NCBI RefSeq assembly: GCF_025643255.1
Contig: NZ_CP087112.1
Span: 1,984,001-2,048,000, forward strand
Source: Halomonas sp. 7T
Lineage (GTDB): Bacteria > Pseudomonadota > Gammaproteobacteria > Pseudomonadales > Halomonadaceae
Length of the DNA: 64,000 bases
Direction of reading: 5' to 3'
Shown: positions 48,287 through 55,605 of the stretch, piece after piece
Layout: the number at the start of each line of letters is the position of its first letter
Numbering within the stretch: the stretch's first letter is position 1
Made by a program: the position numbers and the translations under genes
Notes under the pieces: model-generated
What the model was told of the DNA's origin: nothing
The model's input: the letters and a program-made list of their open reading frames with translations, nothing else
Database searches by the model: none

Positions 48287-48502
48287 GTGCGACACATTAT
48301 GATTAGTCCAACAGTGCACGGCGTGGATTTTATTTGCCGACACTGCGGCAATGCAGAATCCGCTACCACGTCGTACTTAAATCGTTTTCGCCTTGAAGGC
48401 TCGGGTAAAGACAGTGCTACGCTGCGCTGTATGAACTGCCAAACGGCTATCTCTACCCCCATGAGCACGCTCAGCGCACTGTTTTATCATCGCGCCAGCT
48501 AA
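48287..48502 (+). CDS. Small zinc-ribbon protein (71 aa)
   Basis: 71 residues with two CxxC knuckles, CRHC near residue 17 and CMNC near residue 48, fitting a single zinc ribbon. The GTG start is supported by AGGAGG six bases upstream, one of the best Shine-Dalgarno sites in the window. It lies between two related small RNA genes on the opposite strand; the terminator of the second begins 21 bases after its stop. No family could be named. Confidence 0.72.
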   Translation: MRHIMISPTVHGVDFICRHCGNAESATTSYLNRFRLEGSGKDSATLRCMNCQTAISTPMSTLSALFYHRAS

Positions 48503-48523
48503 TAAATGAAAACGTTGAGCCAT

Positions 48524-48675
48524 AAAAAAACCCCGGCGGTCCCGGCCGGGGTTTGATCATCTCCTCCTTGATCTTTCTTCACGAACCTCCTGTTCATGCG
48601 TCCTTGTACATCGCAAGCATTCCTTACCTGCACGTCCTTGTAACGCTTTCCCTGCGCTATGTGCACACAGTGAAG
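48524..48675 (-). ncRNA. CsrB/RsmZ-type CsrA-sequestering small RNA, copy 2
   Basis: A paralogue of the RNA at 47922-48080. On the minus strand it has GGA motifs in CAGGGAAAG, CAAGGACG (twice), TAAGGAAT, ACAGGAGG and CAAGGAGGAG. It shares the CATGAACAGGA hairpin, here closed by a wobble-paired GGTTCGTG, and a terminator with stem CCCCGGC/GCCGGGG and seven T. The likely -10 box is TATAGG, near 48677-48682. The two copies share their 3' halves best and diverge upstream. Confidence 0.8.
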
Positions 48676-48733
48676 CCTATAGCCGCTGAGTTATCTAACC
48701 TAAGCTATGAAACAGTAAATAGTTTTAGATGAT

Positions 48734-48775
48734 GGCTCATTCAAGCTATCAGATTAGCTTGCAGTGGCTTGAGCC
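48734..48775. promoter_or_regulatory. Dyad upstream of small RNA copy 2 and mipA
   Basis: CAAGCTA and TAGCTTG form a perfect 7-bp inverted repeat with a 6-base spacer (48742-48761), enclosed by GGCTCA/TGAGCC. Its centre is about 76 bases from the estimated start of small RNA copy 2 and about 70 bases from the mipA start. The geometry resembles the GacA activator box, but the sequence does not match that box. Confidence 0.4.
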
Positions 48776-48821
48776 AAAAACATACAATCACGCACGTTTG
48801 CAACACTAAAAGGATATCCCA

Positions 48822-49619
48822 GTGACGACTCTCGTTTCTCGCGCAACGCAACGCGCTTCTCAACGTAAGTGTATGGCCCCATGGCTAGCAGCGGCTTTCG
48901 GCATCGCGCTAGCCGCACCCGCCTGGGGAGATAGTTGGGAAGGCAGTATCGGGGCAGGCGTCACCTACTCTCCTGATTATCTAGGCAGCGACGACTATGA
49001 CGCACGTGCCTGGCCCGTTGTTAACCTCACATATGGCGACCAGCTTTCGATCAACGTACGCAACGGGATTGAGTGGCACGCTATTCGTCAAGGCAACTGG
49101 ACAGCCTCACCTTTCATTAGCTATACCTTTGGGCGGGATAATAAGGGCGATATCAGCCAGTTTGAAAAAGTCGATGGCGGTGCCACGTTAGGTTTACGAG
49201 TCAGCTATCAGCAAGGACTCTGGCGTTATAGCGTTGCAGGCAGTACGCCGGTGAGCGGCGATGTAGAGGGCGCAAAATTTTCAGCCAATGCCGCCTTGCG
49301 CATGCCGGTTAGCGAACGGACACTTTTTACCCTAACGCCCAGCGTTACCTATTCAAACGAGAAATGGACCGAGTCGCTGTTTGGTGTGTCGGTGCAAGAC
49401 AGCGCGCGTAGCGGCGTGGCGGCCTACTCTCCGGATAGTGGTTACTGGCGCATGGGAGCCAATGCAAGCCTTAGCTACTTCCTGACGCCTGAATGGACAG
49501 CCACCGGCTTTGTGGGCGCAACGTATCTCACTGGCAGCGCTGCCGACAGCCCTATTGTTGATGAGCTAGGCAGCGATTGGCAAACCCTCACAGGGGTAAC
49601 ACTTAGCTATCGCTTTTAA
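48822..49619 (+). CDS. MipA/OmpV-family outer-membrane protein
   Basis: 265 residues with an N-terminal signal peptide ending in APAWG-D and a beta-barrel made of alternating strands, finishing in the outer-membrane C-terminal pattern TGVTLSYRF. The segment GVTYSPDYLGSDDYDARAWP is typical of MipA/OmpV proteins, which include murein-hydrolase scaffold proteins and osmotic or metal-responsive porins. The GTG start at 48822 has AAAAGGA upstream and its position fits the signal peptide; an ATG 17 codons in would remove the basic N region. Confidence 0.85.
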   Translation: MTTLVSRATQRASQRKCMAPWLAAAFGIALAAPAWGDSWEGSIGAGVTYSPDYLGSDDYDARAWPVVNLTYGDQLSINVRNGIEWHAIRQGNWTASPFISYTFGRDNKGDISQFEKVDGGATLGLRVSYQQGLWRYSVAGSTPVSGDVEGAKFSANAALRMPVSERTLFTLTPSVTYSNEKWTESLFGVSVQDSARSGVAAYSPDSGYWRMGANASLSYFLTPEWTATGFVGATYLTGSAADSPIVDELGSDWQTLTGVTLSYRF

Positions 49620-49663
49620 AATAGGACGCTTTGACGTTGCCCCTGCGTCGCTAAATCAATCAA

Positions 49664-49689
49664 AACGGCGGGCACTATGGCCCGCCGTT
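49664..49689 (-). terminator. Terminator after the DJ-1/PfpI gene
   Basis: A 10-bp stem AACGGCGGGC/GCCCGCCGTT with a 6-nt loop. On the minus strand it runs into TTTTGATTGATTT. On the plus strand the T-run is poor, so it serves mainly the minus-strand gene. Confidence 0.65.
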
Positions 49690-49718
49690 ATGGTTACTAA
49701 CGTAAATAAACGTACTGT

Positions 49719-50405
49719 TTAACGCGCCAGCCACGCCACCAGTGCTTCAGCGGTAGCCGCAGAGGAAGGCGGGTTTTGCCCGGTAATCAACTGGCCGTCT
49801 TCACGCACATACGGCGTAAAGTCGTCTGCTTTGCTGTAAATGCCGCCACACTGCTGCAGCGCATCCTCCACCAAATGCGGCACGATACCTGTCAAACCGA
49901 CCGCCTCTTCTTCGCCGTTAGTGAAGCCTGTCACCTGACGCCCTTTCACCAGCGGCTCACCACTGCTGTTTTTCGCATTAATTAACACGATGGGTGCATG
50001 GCATACCGATGCCACTGGCTTACCCTGCGCAATAAAGTTTTCAATCAGCTGGATAGAGTCTTGGTCGTTAACCAAATCCCACAGCGGGCCATGACCACCT
50101 GGATAGAACACCGCATCGAAATCATCGGCACTCATATTGCTAAGGCGATGGGTGGCCGCTAGCGCCGCATTAGCCTCACCATCTTGCTTAAAGCGCCGCG
50201 TTTCGTCGGTTTGGCTATCGTCTGCGTCACTTTTCGGATCCAGCGGCGGCTGCCCACCTTTCGGCGAGGCAAGCGTAATATCAGCCCCCGCATCTTTAAA
50301 CACATAGTACGGCGCGGCTAGCTCTTCCAGCCAAAAGCCGGTTTTTTCACCCGTATCTCCTAACTGATCGTGTGACGTTAGTACCACCAAAATACGCTTG
50401 CTCAT
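49719..50405 (-). CDS. DJ-1/PfpI-family (Hsp31-like) protein
   Basis: 228 residues of the type 1 glutamine amidotransferase-like fold. The nucleophile cysteine is in ASVCHAPIVL, with the conserved acid in KTGFWLEELAAPYY and the GGHGPLWDL segment. This is the pattern of Hsp31-like chaperone/glyoxalase III enzymes that detoxify methylglyoxal or repair glycated proteins. GGAG lies upstream of the ATG. Monocistronic. Confidence 0.87.
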   Translation of the reverse strand: MSKRILVVLTSHDQLGDTGEKTGFWLEELAAPYYVFKDAGADITLASPKGGQPPLDPKSDADDSQTDETRRFKQDGEANAALAATHRLSNMSADDFDAVFYPGGHGPLWDLVNDQDSIQLIENFIAQGKPVASVCHAPIVLINAKNSSGEPLVKGRQVTGFTNGEEEAVGLTGIVPHLVEDALQQCGGIYSKADDFTPYVREDGQLITGQNPPSSAATAEALVAWLAR

Positions 50406-50549
50406 CTCATAACTCCTAATTGTGAAGAGTGCGATAGCGTCTTGCGTTACCTACCTACCTTACCTTGGGGCGTGTTTTCTTGGTTGCAAGGTAAAGCACC
50501 TTAGATAAGATAGCTCGGTGAACTTCTTTTTTAGATTAACGAGCACGCC

Positions 50550-51335
50550 GTGAGTATTGAAGCGCGAGAGTTTTACCGCCGTGGGCCCGTGCACCGCTCA
50601 GCGCGTGCCAGCAGCTTTGCGCTAATTCGTCGCCAGTTCGATTTTCGTTCCATTGAAATCGGCCGCTGGGTGACCACCGCCGAACGCGACCGCGCTGCCG
50701 AGCTTTTTCACGATGCACTGTGCGATTTAATGCTGATCCTGCGCGGCAATGAGGCACTGATTTCACTGCGTGGTTCGATAGCCCTGCAGTACGGAAGCGG
50801 TGGTAGGCCCGGCGTTTCCGCTCATTACGACCCCAGCCAGCGCTGCTTTTCGCTCGCTAAAAATGCGGGGCCTGGCAGCATTGCCCATGAATGGTTCCAC
50901 GCGTTTGATCACTACATTGCTCAGAAGTGTTTTCATAACGTACCCACTAGCGCCTTTGCCTCGGCGGCATGGCTATCGGATGCAGCTCCGATTCCCCACC
51001 CGCTCAACCAGCGCTTACTCGCCTGCTTTAACGCTATTCTGCTTCATCCCGACGGCCAGCAGCCCAGCGCGCTTTTCAACTACTCCGCTGCTATGGATAA
51101 AGCCCAGGGCCAACTCTATTACAGCAAACCAGAAGAGCTGTGCGCCCGAGCGTTTGAAGCTTTCGTGCAGGACGCCACCATCAAAAACCACTTCCTAGTG
51201 AACGGTACCCAAACCTCCCACGAGGCAGAGCACGGCCTATACCCACAAGGCGAGCAACGCGAACGCATCAATGCGCTGTTCAGCAACTATTTTGCCAGCT
51301 TGGGGAGGGCGCTCAGCAAAGAGAGTCCTTCATAA
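50550..51335 (+). CDS. CLCA_X-like metalloprotease-fold protein
   Basis: 261 residues. A zincin-type motif SIAHEWFHAFDHY gives HEWxH, and the rest resembles proteins annotated as CLCA_X family, with conserved YSAAMDKAQ and the region YYSKPEELCARAFEAFVQD. It probably binds zinc and may be a peptidase, but no substrate is known. It has no signal peptide. The start is GTG with a poor Shine-Dalgarno site. It is divergent from the DJ-1-like gene. Confidence 0.72.
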   Translation: MSIEAREFYRRGPVHRSARASSFALIRRQFDFRSIEIGRWVTTAERDRAAELFHDALCDLMLILRGNEALISLRGSIALQYGSGGRPGVSAHYDPSQRCFSLAKNAGPGSIAHEWFHAFDHYIAQKCFHNVPTSAFASAAWLSDAAPIPHPLNQRLLACFNAILLHPDGQQPSALFNYSAAMDKAQGQLYYSKPEELCARAFEAFVQDATIKNHFLVNGTQTSHEAEHGLYPQGEQRERINALFSNYFASLGRALSKESPS

Positions 51336-51407
51336 AACGCGGGATGTGCGAAACACGCCAATGACAACTACGCTTCAATGACATTCATATCTCAAAGGAA
51401 GAGAAAA

Positions 51408-51494
51408 ATGCCATCTACCACTACCATTGTCGTTATTATTGTTGTGATCGTTGCCGTCACTGGGATAGGTTTCAGCGGCATCCTTCCCTTTTAA
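51408..51494 (+). CDS. Small single-helix membrane protein (28 aa)
   Basis: MPSTTT is followed by a run of isoleucine and valine and ends GFSGILPF. AAGGAAGAG is well placed upstream of the ATG, and the whole length is taken up by one predicted membrane helix. It lies 72 bases after the CLCA_X-like gene and may be co-transcribed with it. No function can be assigned. Confidence 0.5.
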   Translation: MPSTTTIVVIIVVIVAVTGIGFSGILPF

Positions 51495-51830
51495 TGGGAA
51501 CTACCCACTCATCGTGGCCTCCACATCGCCAGGAACTCAATGATTAAAGGCGCGCGGAAGGTGGCTCGGGCTAGTTTGTATCTAACGACCAAAAGCGTCC
51601 ATTTCGTGTGCGCTTATTTAACGCCCATGAAAAGGCTAAGGCATCCAGACATCTGCCACATGCCATAACTCCCCTCCTCGCAACATAGATCCAAGCCCCC
51701 GTTGAGCTGCTGACAAGCCAACCACTCAGTCCCCATCGCTCTGCCTCTGGGGCCCTGCTTTACCGATCTTCCAATCGTTCTACAGAAGTCAGGCATGGAC
51801 AAAAACGCAAACCACTGTTGCAATGCAAAT
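51495..51830. other. Intergenic stretch without a supported gene
   Basis: No convincing coding region, RNA gene or repeat pair was seen. A 69-codon minus-strand frame exists at 51614-51823, but it has no good ribosome binding site and an unusual composition rich in cysteine, glycine and tryptophan. Confidence 0.5.
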
Positions 51831-51849
51831 AAAAAGAATTATCATTATC
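51831..51849. promoter_or_regulatory. Possible Fur box upstream of the DUF6746-like gene
   Basis: The right half ATCATTATC is a perfect Fur half-site; the left half AAAAAGAATT matches only partly. It lies about 75 bases before the next start codon. The region is AT-rich, so a chance match is possible. Confidence 0.3.
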
Positions 51850-51921
51850 GTTGCCATAAAAGCCTGATGGTACTTCAATCATCCGTAATTATTTAAAGAT
51901 CCACATATAATGAGGTTCTGT

Positions 51922-52296
51922 ATGAAACGCATTTCCGTTTTGATTCTGGGAAGCTTAATGAGCAGCGGCGTTGTTTTGGCAGATGAGCAGAATCGCCTGG
52001 ATCATTTTGAGGGAGTGTCTTCTGAAAATCTCACGCAAGCGCTGGAAAATCTTACAGAAGGCAATCAACAGCTCATTCAGCTTCTAAACGCTGAAACCCT
52101 CTCTAACGAACAAATGGGAGAGATTCATATGCTGACCTACACGCTTGAAAATGCACTTCAGCGGATAGATCAAGAAGTCGAAACGATGGCAGTTTCACTA
52201 GAAGAAGTGCACCTGGGCTCTGAAACGCTGAATCAAGAACGTGTTGCCACGAACGCTGCCGACTACCTAGAAGCCTCTGCGCCTCTGACCCAATAG
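51922..52296 (+). CDS. Secreted helical protein, DUF6746-like
   Basis: About 124 residues with a signal peptide (MKRISVLILGSLMSSGVVLA-D) and an all-helical mature part containing HFEGVSSENLTQALENLTEG and IHMLTYTLENALQRIDQEVE. It resembles DUF6746 proteins of unknown function. The ATG at 51922 has GAGG 6 bases upstream and is preferred to 51910. Probably periplasmic. It is the last core gene before the presumed island junction. Confidence 0.7.
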   Translation: MKRISVLILGSLMSSGVVLADEQNRLDHFEGVSSENLTQALENLTEGNQQLIQLLNAETLSNEQMGEIHMLTYTLENALQRIDQEVETMAVSLEEVHLGSETLNQERVATNAADYLEASAPLTQ

Positions 52297-52470
52297 CAGC
52301 ACATTCATCGCAGTCCCGCTTGGTAGAGCATCCATTGCATAGTGAGGCCGGACGATAGTGCGGCTACCGTAGAACCGAGATAGATAGCGCCTAAATTGCT
52401 TGCTTCTGTTCAGTCAAAGCCAACGAAATCGTACGGACTGATTGGGAAGTGATGCACAAATGACAAGTGC

Positions 52471-52503
52471 AAAAAAGCCCGCTGATTTCTCAGCGGGCTT
52501 TTT
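52471..52503. terminator. Bidirectional terminator at the island edge
   Basis: AAAAAAGCCCGCTGA with TCAGCGGGCTTTTT and a TTTC loop. It has T-runs on both strands. On the minus strand it is correctly placed to terminate a tRNA whose 3' end would be at 52514. The rest of 52297-52470 shows nothing recognisable. Confidence 0.8.
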
Positions 52504-52513
52504 CTATATTCTA

Positions 52514-52528
52514 TGGCGGAGGGGGAGT
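52514..52528 (-). other. Possible tRNA-Ser 3' remnant (attachment-site candidate)
   Basis: Read on the minus strand, ACTCCCCCTCCGCCA looks like the last bases of a tRNA-Ser with CCA, followed 11 bases later by a terminator. The rest of the tRNA is missing. A tyrosine integrase gene starts 156 bases away. This is the pattern left when an integrative element inserts into a tRNA 3' end. The second copy is not in the window. Confidence 0.45.
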
Positions 52529-52636
52529 CCGCTGATTTAACATCCACCACTATCTACCAAAAACTACAACTGCCAATAAAATCATGTGCTTGTATTGCAT
52601 TTTTGTCTATTGAAGTCTATGTTGATCTATAACGTA

Positions 52637-52658
52637 TGGGGGACTATTTGGGGGACTA
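52637..52658. repeat. Two direct repeats upstream of the integrase
   Basis: TGGGGGACTA occurs twice at 12-base spacing (52637-52646 and 52649-52658), 26 bases before the integrase start. They could be integrase or excisionase arm sites, or an autoregulatory operator. Confidence 0.5.
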
Positions 52659-52683
52659 ACCCCAATTTTAAGAGAGGTAAGCC

Positions 52684-53880
52684 GTGGCAATACACAAGCT
52701 TAGCCCACGCAAAGTAGCTACTGCTGAACCGGGCAAACATGAAGATGGTGGCGGTTTACGCCTAGTGGTTTCTAAAGGTGGGGCTAAGAAATGGGTACTT
52801 AGATTTACTTTAAAAAGTAAACGCCGAGAAATGGGGCTTGGCAGCTTCCCGGACACAGGCTTAGCCGAGGCTCGTCGTAAAGCTGAAAACTATAGAAAGC
52901 TGGCCAAAGAAGGCACTGACCCAATTCACGCTCGCGAGCTGGAAACGCAGCAACAATCGACCCCTACGTTTACAAATTGCGCTGCACGGTATATTCAGTC
53001 TCACCGGCGTAGCTGGCGAAATGCTAAGCATGCTCGACAATGGGTTAGCACATTAAAGACTTACGCAAGGCCAGTCATTGGCGAAATGCCTGTTGATGAA
53101 ATCGACACTCATCAAATACTCAATATACTTAGCCCCATATGGATAGCTAAGACTGAAACTGCTAAGCGTGTTCAAGGCCGAATTGAGAATGTGTTGGACT
53201 ATGCTTCAGCACACAAATATCGAGATGAAGCCAACCCAGCACGCTGGCGTGGTCACTTAGATAAATTGTTGCCAAAACCATCAAAAGTTCAGAAAGTTAC
53301 TCATCACCCTGCAATGCCCTACGAACAAGTGGCTGAGTTCATGGAGGCTGTACAAAATTACAATAGCATGTCATCAAAAGCGCTGCAGTTACTGATCCTA
53401 ACAGCAACCAGGACGTCGGAAGTTCTCAATGCTGAGTGGAACGAAATTGATCTTGTTAACGCCACGTGGATTATTCCTGCGAAGCGCATGAAAGCTAGCC
53501 GTGAACATCGCATCCCCCTCTCCCGCCAAGCTTTAGTGCTGATAGCTAATCTGCCAAAGATTAAAGGCAATGCATTTATTTTTCCGGGTATGAAACCTGG
53601 CCGTCCTCTTTCCAACATGTCCCTACTACAGTTCATGCGCGGTCTTGGTTATGGCCCAAACGGTGACAAAGGCAACTATGTACCACATGGTTTTCGGTCA
53701 AGTTTTCGCGACTGGACAGGTGAAGTGACAAGCTATCCGCGCGATGTGGCTGAGATGGCGTTAGCTCATGCTATAGAAAATAAAGTAGAAGCCGCCTACA
53801 GACGTGGTGATCTTTTTGAAAAACGCAGGGCTATGATGCAGGATTGGGCAGACTACGTGAAAGACCATAATTTTCAATAA
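52684..53880 (+). CDS. int: Tyrosine integrase (P4-type, DUF4102 N terminus)
   Basis: Site-specific recombinase of 398 residues. The N-terminal arm-binding DUF4102 domain (about 1-85, with GGGLRLVVSKGGAKKWVLRF and MGLGSFPDTGLAEAR) is followed by a core-binding domain and the catalytic domain. Catalytic residues seen are R243 (TATRTSEVL), H335 and R338 (PHGFRSSFRDW), H362 (ALAHAIENK) and Y372 (VEAAYRRGD). The start is GTG with GAGAGGTAA upstream. Base composition is more AT-rich than the flanks. It is intact and probably active. Confidence 0.94.
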   Translation: MAIHKLSPRKVATAEPGKHEDGGGLRLVVSKGGAKKWVLRFTLKSKRREMGLGSFPDTGLAEARRKAENYRKLAKEGTDPIHARELETQQQSTPTFTNCAARYIQSHRRSWRNAKHARQWVSTLKTYARPVIGEMPVDEIDTHQILNILSPIWIAKTETAKRVQGRIENVLDYASAHKYRDEANPARWRGHLDKLLPKPSKVQKVTHHPAMPYEQVAEFMEAVQNYNSMSSKALQLLILTATRTSEVLNAEWNEIDLVNATWIIPAKRMKASREHRIPLSRQALVLIANLPKIKGNAFIFPGMKPGRPLSNMSLLQFMRGLGYGPNGDKGNYVPHGFRSSFRDWTGEVTSYPRDVAEMALAHAIENKVEAAYRRGDLFEKRRAMMQDWADYVKDHNFQ

Positions 53881-54078
53881 CTTGGAAATCATCAGGGTGT
53901 TCACTTCTGCCATATTTACATCAGAAGCACACAAGATTTCTCCGCTTCATAATTTACTGGGGTATAAAATCGCCCAACTCATTGTCACTGAGCCTAAATA
54001 TTCCAAATATTTTGAAATCTATATCACTCCTATGCATCCACCCCACGGGAACCTTTTCCGCTGCATAGGAGCTTCAAT

Positions 54079-54417
54079 ATGTCCCTACCCTGTAAGCGTT
54101 GTGCATCAACACGCCTACTGAACCTGGAGACTGCCCAACGCGTGAGCGTGGTAGGCAGCACATTGATTGGCGGTGCTATTGGCGCATGGCGCGCAACCGC
54201 CGTCACCGGCCCATTGCCATTGGCGGTGACTCGCTTTCCATTGGCAAAGCTGCCTGCCGCCATGATGGGTGCCGTGGCCGGAGGTCAAACCGGCTCACGC
54301 ATGGCCACCTCGCTGTTTGAGCATTGGCTGCCAGTTGGCAGCGGGACACCGTGGTTATGCTTGTCTTGCGGCTGCACCTACCGCGACGCCTACCCGCCTT
54401 TAGCACCTAACGCTTAA
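54079..54417 (+). CDS. Glycine-zipper/zinc-ribbon island protein (112 aa)
   Basis: 112 residues. One cysteine pair at the N terminus (CKRC) and another near the C terminus (CLSCGC) could form a zinc ribbon. Between them lie two alanine/glycine-rich hydrophobic segments (STLIGGAIGAWRATAV and AAMMGAVAGGQTGSRMA) like a glycine-zipper hairpin. AGGAG lies 9 bases upstream. No family could be named. A further terminator and the DUF932 gene follow. The preceding 200 bases (53881-54078) are AT-rich and show no supported gene. Confidence 0.65.
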   Translation: MSLPCKRCASTRLLNLETAQRVSVVGSTLIGGAIGAWRATAVTGPLPLAVTRFPLAKLPAAMMGAVAGGQTGSRMATSLFEHWLPVGSGTPWLCLSCGCTYRDAYPPLAPNA

Positions 54418-54469
54418 CCTATCGTTGTTCGCCCTGTGTGGGGCGAATGATCCGCCTATTCACTTTCGC

Positions 54470-54497
54470 GCGCTGGCCTTTGGTCAGCGCTTTTTTT
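54470..54497 (+). terminator. Terminator in the leader of the DUF932 gene
   Basis: GCGCTGGCC, a TTT loop and GGTCAGCGC are followed by seven T. The T-run ends 18 bases before the next start codon. A second dyad (TTCGCCC/GGGCGAA, 54428-54447) lies just before it. Confidence 0.85.
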
Positions 54498-54515
54498 ATG
54501 TCTGGAGAATGACTC

Positions 54516-55484
54516 ATGGCACATCTCGTTGAACACATGGCTTACATTGGTGATACCCCTTGGCATGGCCTGGGGCAGCAACTGTCTCGTCATCAACCGC
54601 TGGAGGTCTGGCAGCAACAGGCCGGTATGAACTGGCATATTGAAGAAGCGCCGGTGCGCTTTATTGCCGAAGGGGCTAGCCACCTGGGCAGCATTCACTC
54701 GTTCCCTGAGCAAAAGGTGCTTTATCGCTCGGATACCAAAGCACCGCTGTCGGTGGTGTCGCAGCGCTATAAGGTGGTGCAGCCCGAGGAGATCCTGGAG
54801 TTTTACCGTGACCTAACCGAGTACGCCGGGTATGAGCTAGAAACCGCTGGCGTGCTTAAAGGAGGTCGTAAGTTCTGGGCGTTGGCACGTAGTGGCTTAA
54901 GCACATCGCTGAAAGGCCAGGATGAAGTCAACGACTACCTACTGTTGGCAACATCCTGTGATGGCACGCTGGCCACAATGGCGACACCCACCACGGTACG
55001 GGTGGTGTGCAACAACACGCTACAGATTGCGGTGGATGGCACGTCGCAGGCAGTGAAGGTACCCCACCGTTCAGAGTTCGATCCTCGTGCGGTAAAAAGC
55101 CAGCTGGGTATTTCCGTTTCCCAGTGGAATGACTTCATGTACCGCATGAAGGCCTTGGCGGAACGTAAGATCGACCATCGTGAGGCACAGCAGTATTTTC
55201 AGTCGGTGCTCTGCGGTATCGATAAGCCGATAGATGACCCTTCCAAACTGCCCAACTACCGGGCACTCAACAAAGTGCAGAAGCTCTACCACGGCGAAGG
55301 CCGCGGTTCCCACCTCGACACGGCCAAAGATACTGCGTGGGGATTGCTCAATGCCGTTACCGAGTACGTGGATCACGACAAGCGGGCGCGTAGCAACGAT
55401 ACCCGATTGGATTCAGCGTGGTTTGGCCAAGGGGCGCAGCTGAAGCAGGAGGCATTGCAAACGGCTCTTGCCCTGGTGAGCTGA
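54516..55484 (+). CDS. DUF932 domain protein
   Basis: 322 residues of the phage/plasmid-associated DUF932 family, with the usual N-terminal YIGDTPWHGLGQQLS and FWALARSGLS segments. Function is unknown; these genes are common beside single-strand annealing proteins and exonucleases on plasmids and integrative elements. GGAG lies 10 bases upstream of the ATG, right behind a terminator. Confidence 0.88.
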   Translation: MAHLVEHMAYIGDTPWHGLGQQLSRHQPLEVWQQQAGMNWHIEEAPVRFIAEGASHLGSIHSFPEQKVLYRSDTKAPLSVVSQRYKVVQPEEILEFYRDLTEYAGYELETAGVLKGGRKFWALARSGLSTSLKGQDEVNDYLLLATSCDGTLATMATPTTVRVVCNNTLQIAVDGTSQAVKVPHRSEFDPRAVKSQLGISVSQWNDFMYRMKALAERKIDHREAQQYFQSVLCGIDKPIDDPSKLPNYRALNKVQKLYHGEGRGSHLDTAKDTAWGLLNAVTEYVDHDKRARSNDTRLDSAWFGQGAQLKQEALQTALALVS

Positions 55485-55485
55485 C

Positions 55486-55548
55486 ATGCTGTTTCTCATT
55501 ATTTTACTGCTAATTTTCTTAGTTTTTGTCTTACCCCTCATTGGATAA
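55486..55548 (+). CDS. Possible 20-residue membrane microprotein
   Basis: Starts one base after the DUF932 stop and encodes twenty residues that are nearly all leucine, isoleucine, phenylalanine and valine, ending LPLIG. GGTGAG of the preceding gene could act as ribosome binding site, allowing translational coupling. It could equally be chance coding in a short gap. Confidence 0.3.
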   Translation: MLFLIILLLIFLVFVLPLIG

Positions 55549-55550
55549 CG

Positions 55551-55590
55551 CAATAAGCCCAGCCCCTAACAGGCTGGGCTTATTGTTTTT
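55551..55590 (+). terminator. Terminator in the leader of the 56-residue gene
   Basis: A perfect 14-bp stem (CAATAAGCCCAGCC with GGCTGGGCTTATTG) with a 7-nt loop is followed by TTTTT, ending 15 bases before the next start codon. Confidence 0.88.
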
Positions 55591-55605
55591 AACGTGGAGC
55601 ACATC

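Noticed and set aside
51614..51823. Minus-strand frame of 69 codons in the gap before the DUF6746-like gene
   Set aside because: No good ribosome binding site, odd composition and no recognisable motif; most likely non-coding.
51906..51911. TATAAT as the -10 box of the DUF6746-like gene
   Set aside because: It lies only 10 bases before the start codon, so a transcript from it would lack the ribosome binding site that is visible there.
53882..54121. 79-codon frame after the integrase
   Set aside because: Overlaps the well-supported start of the 112-residue gene, lacks a ribosome site and has no family-like features.
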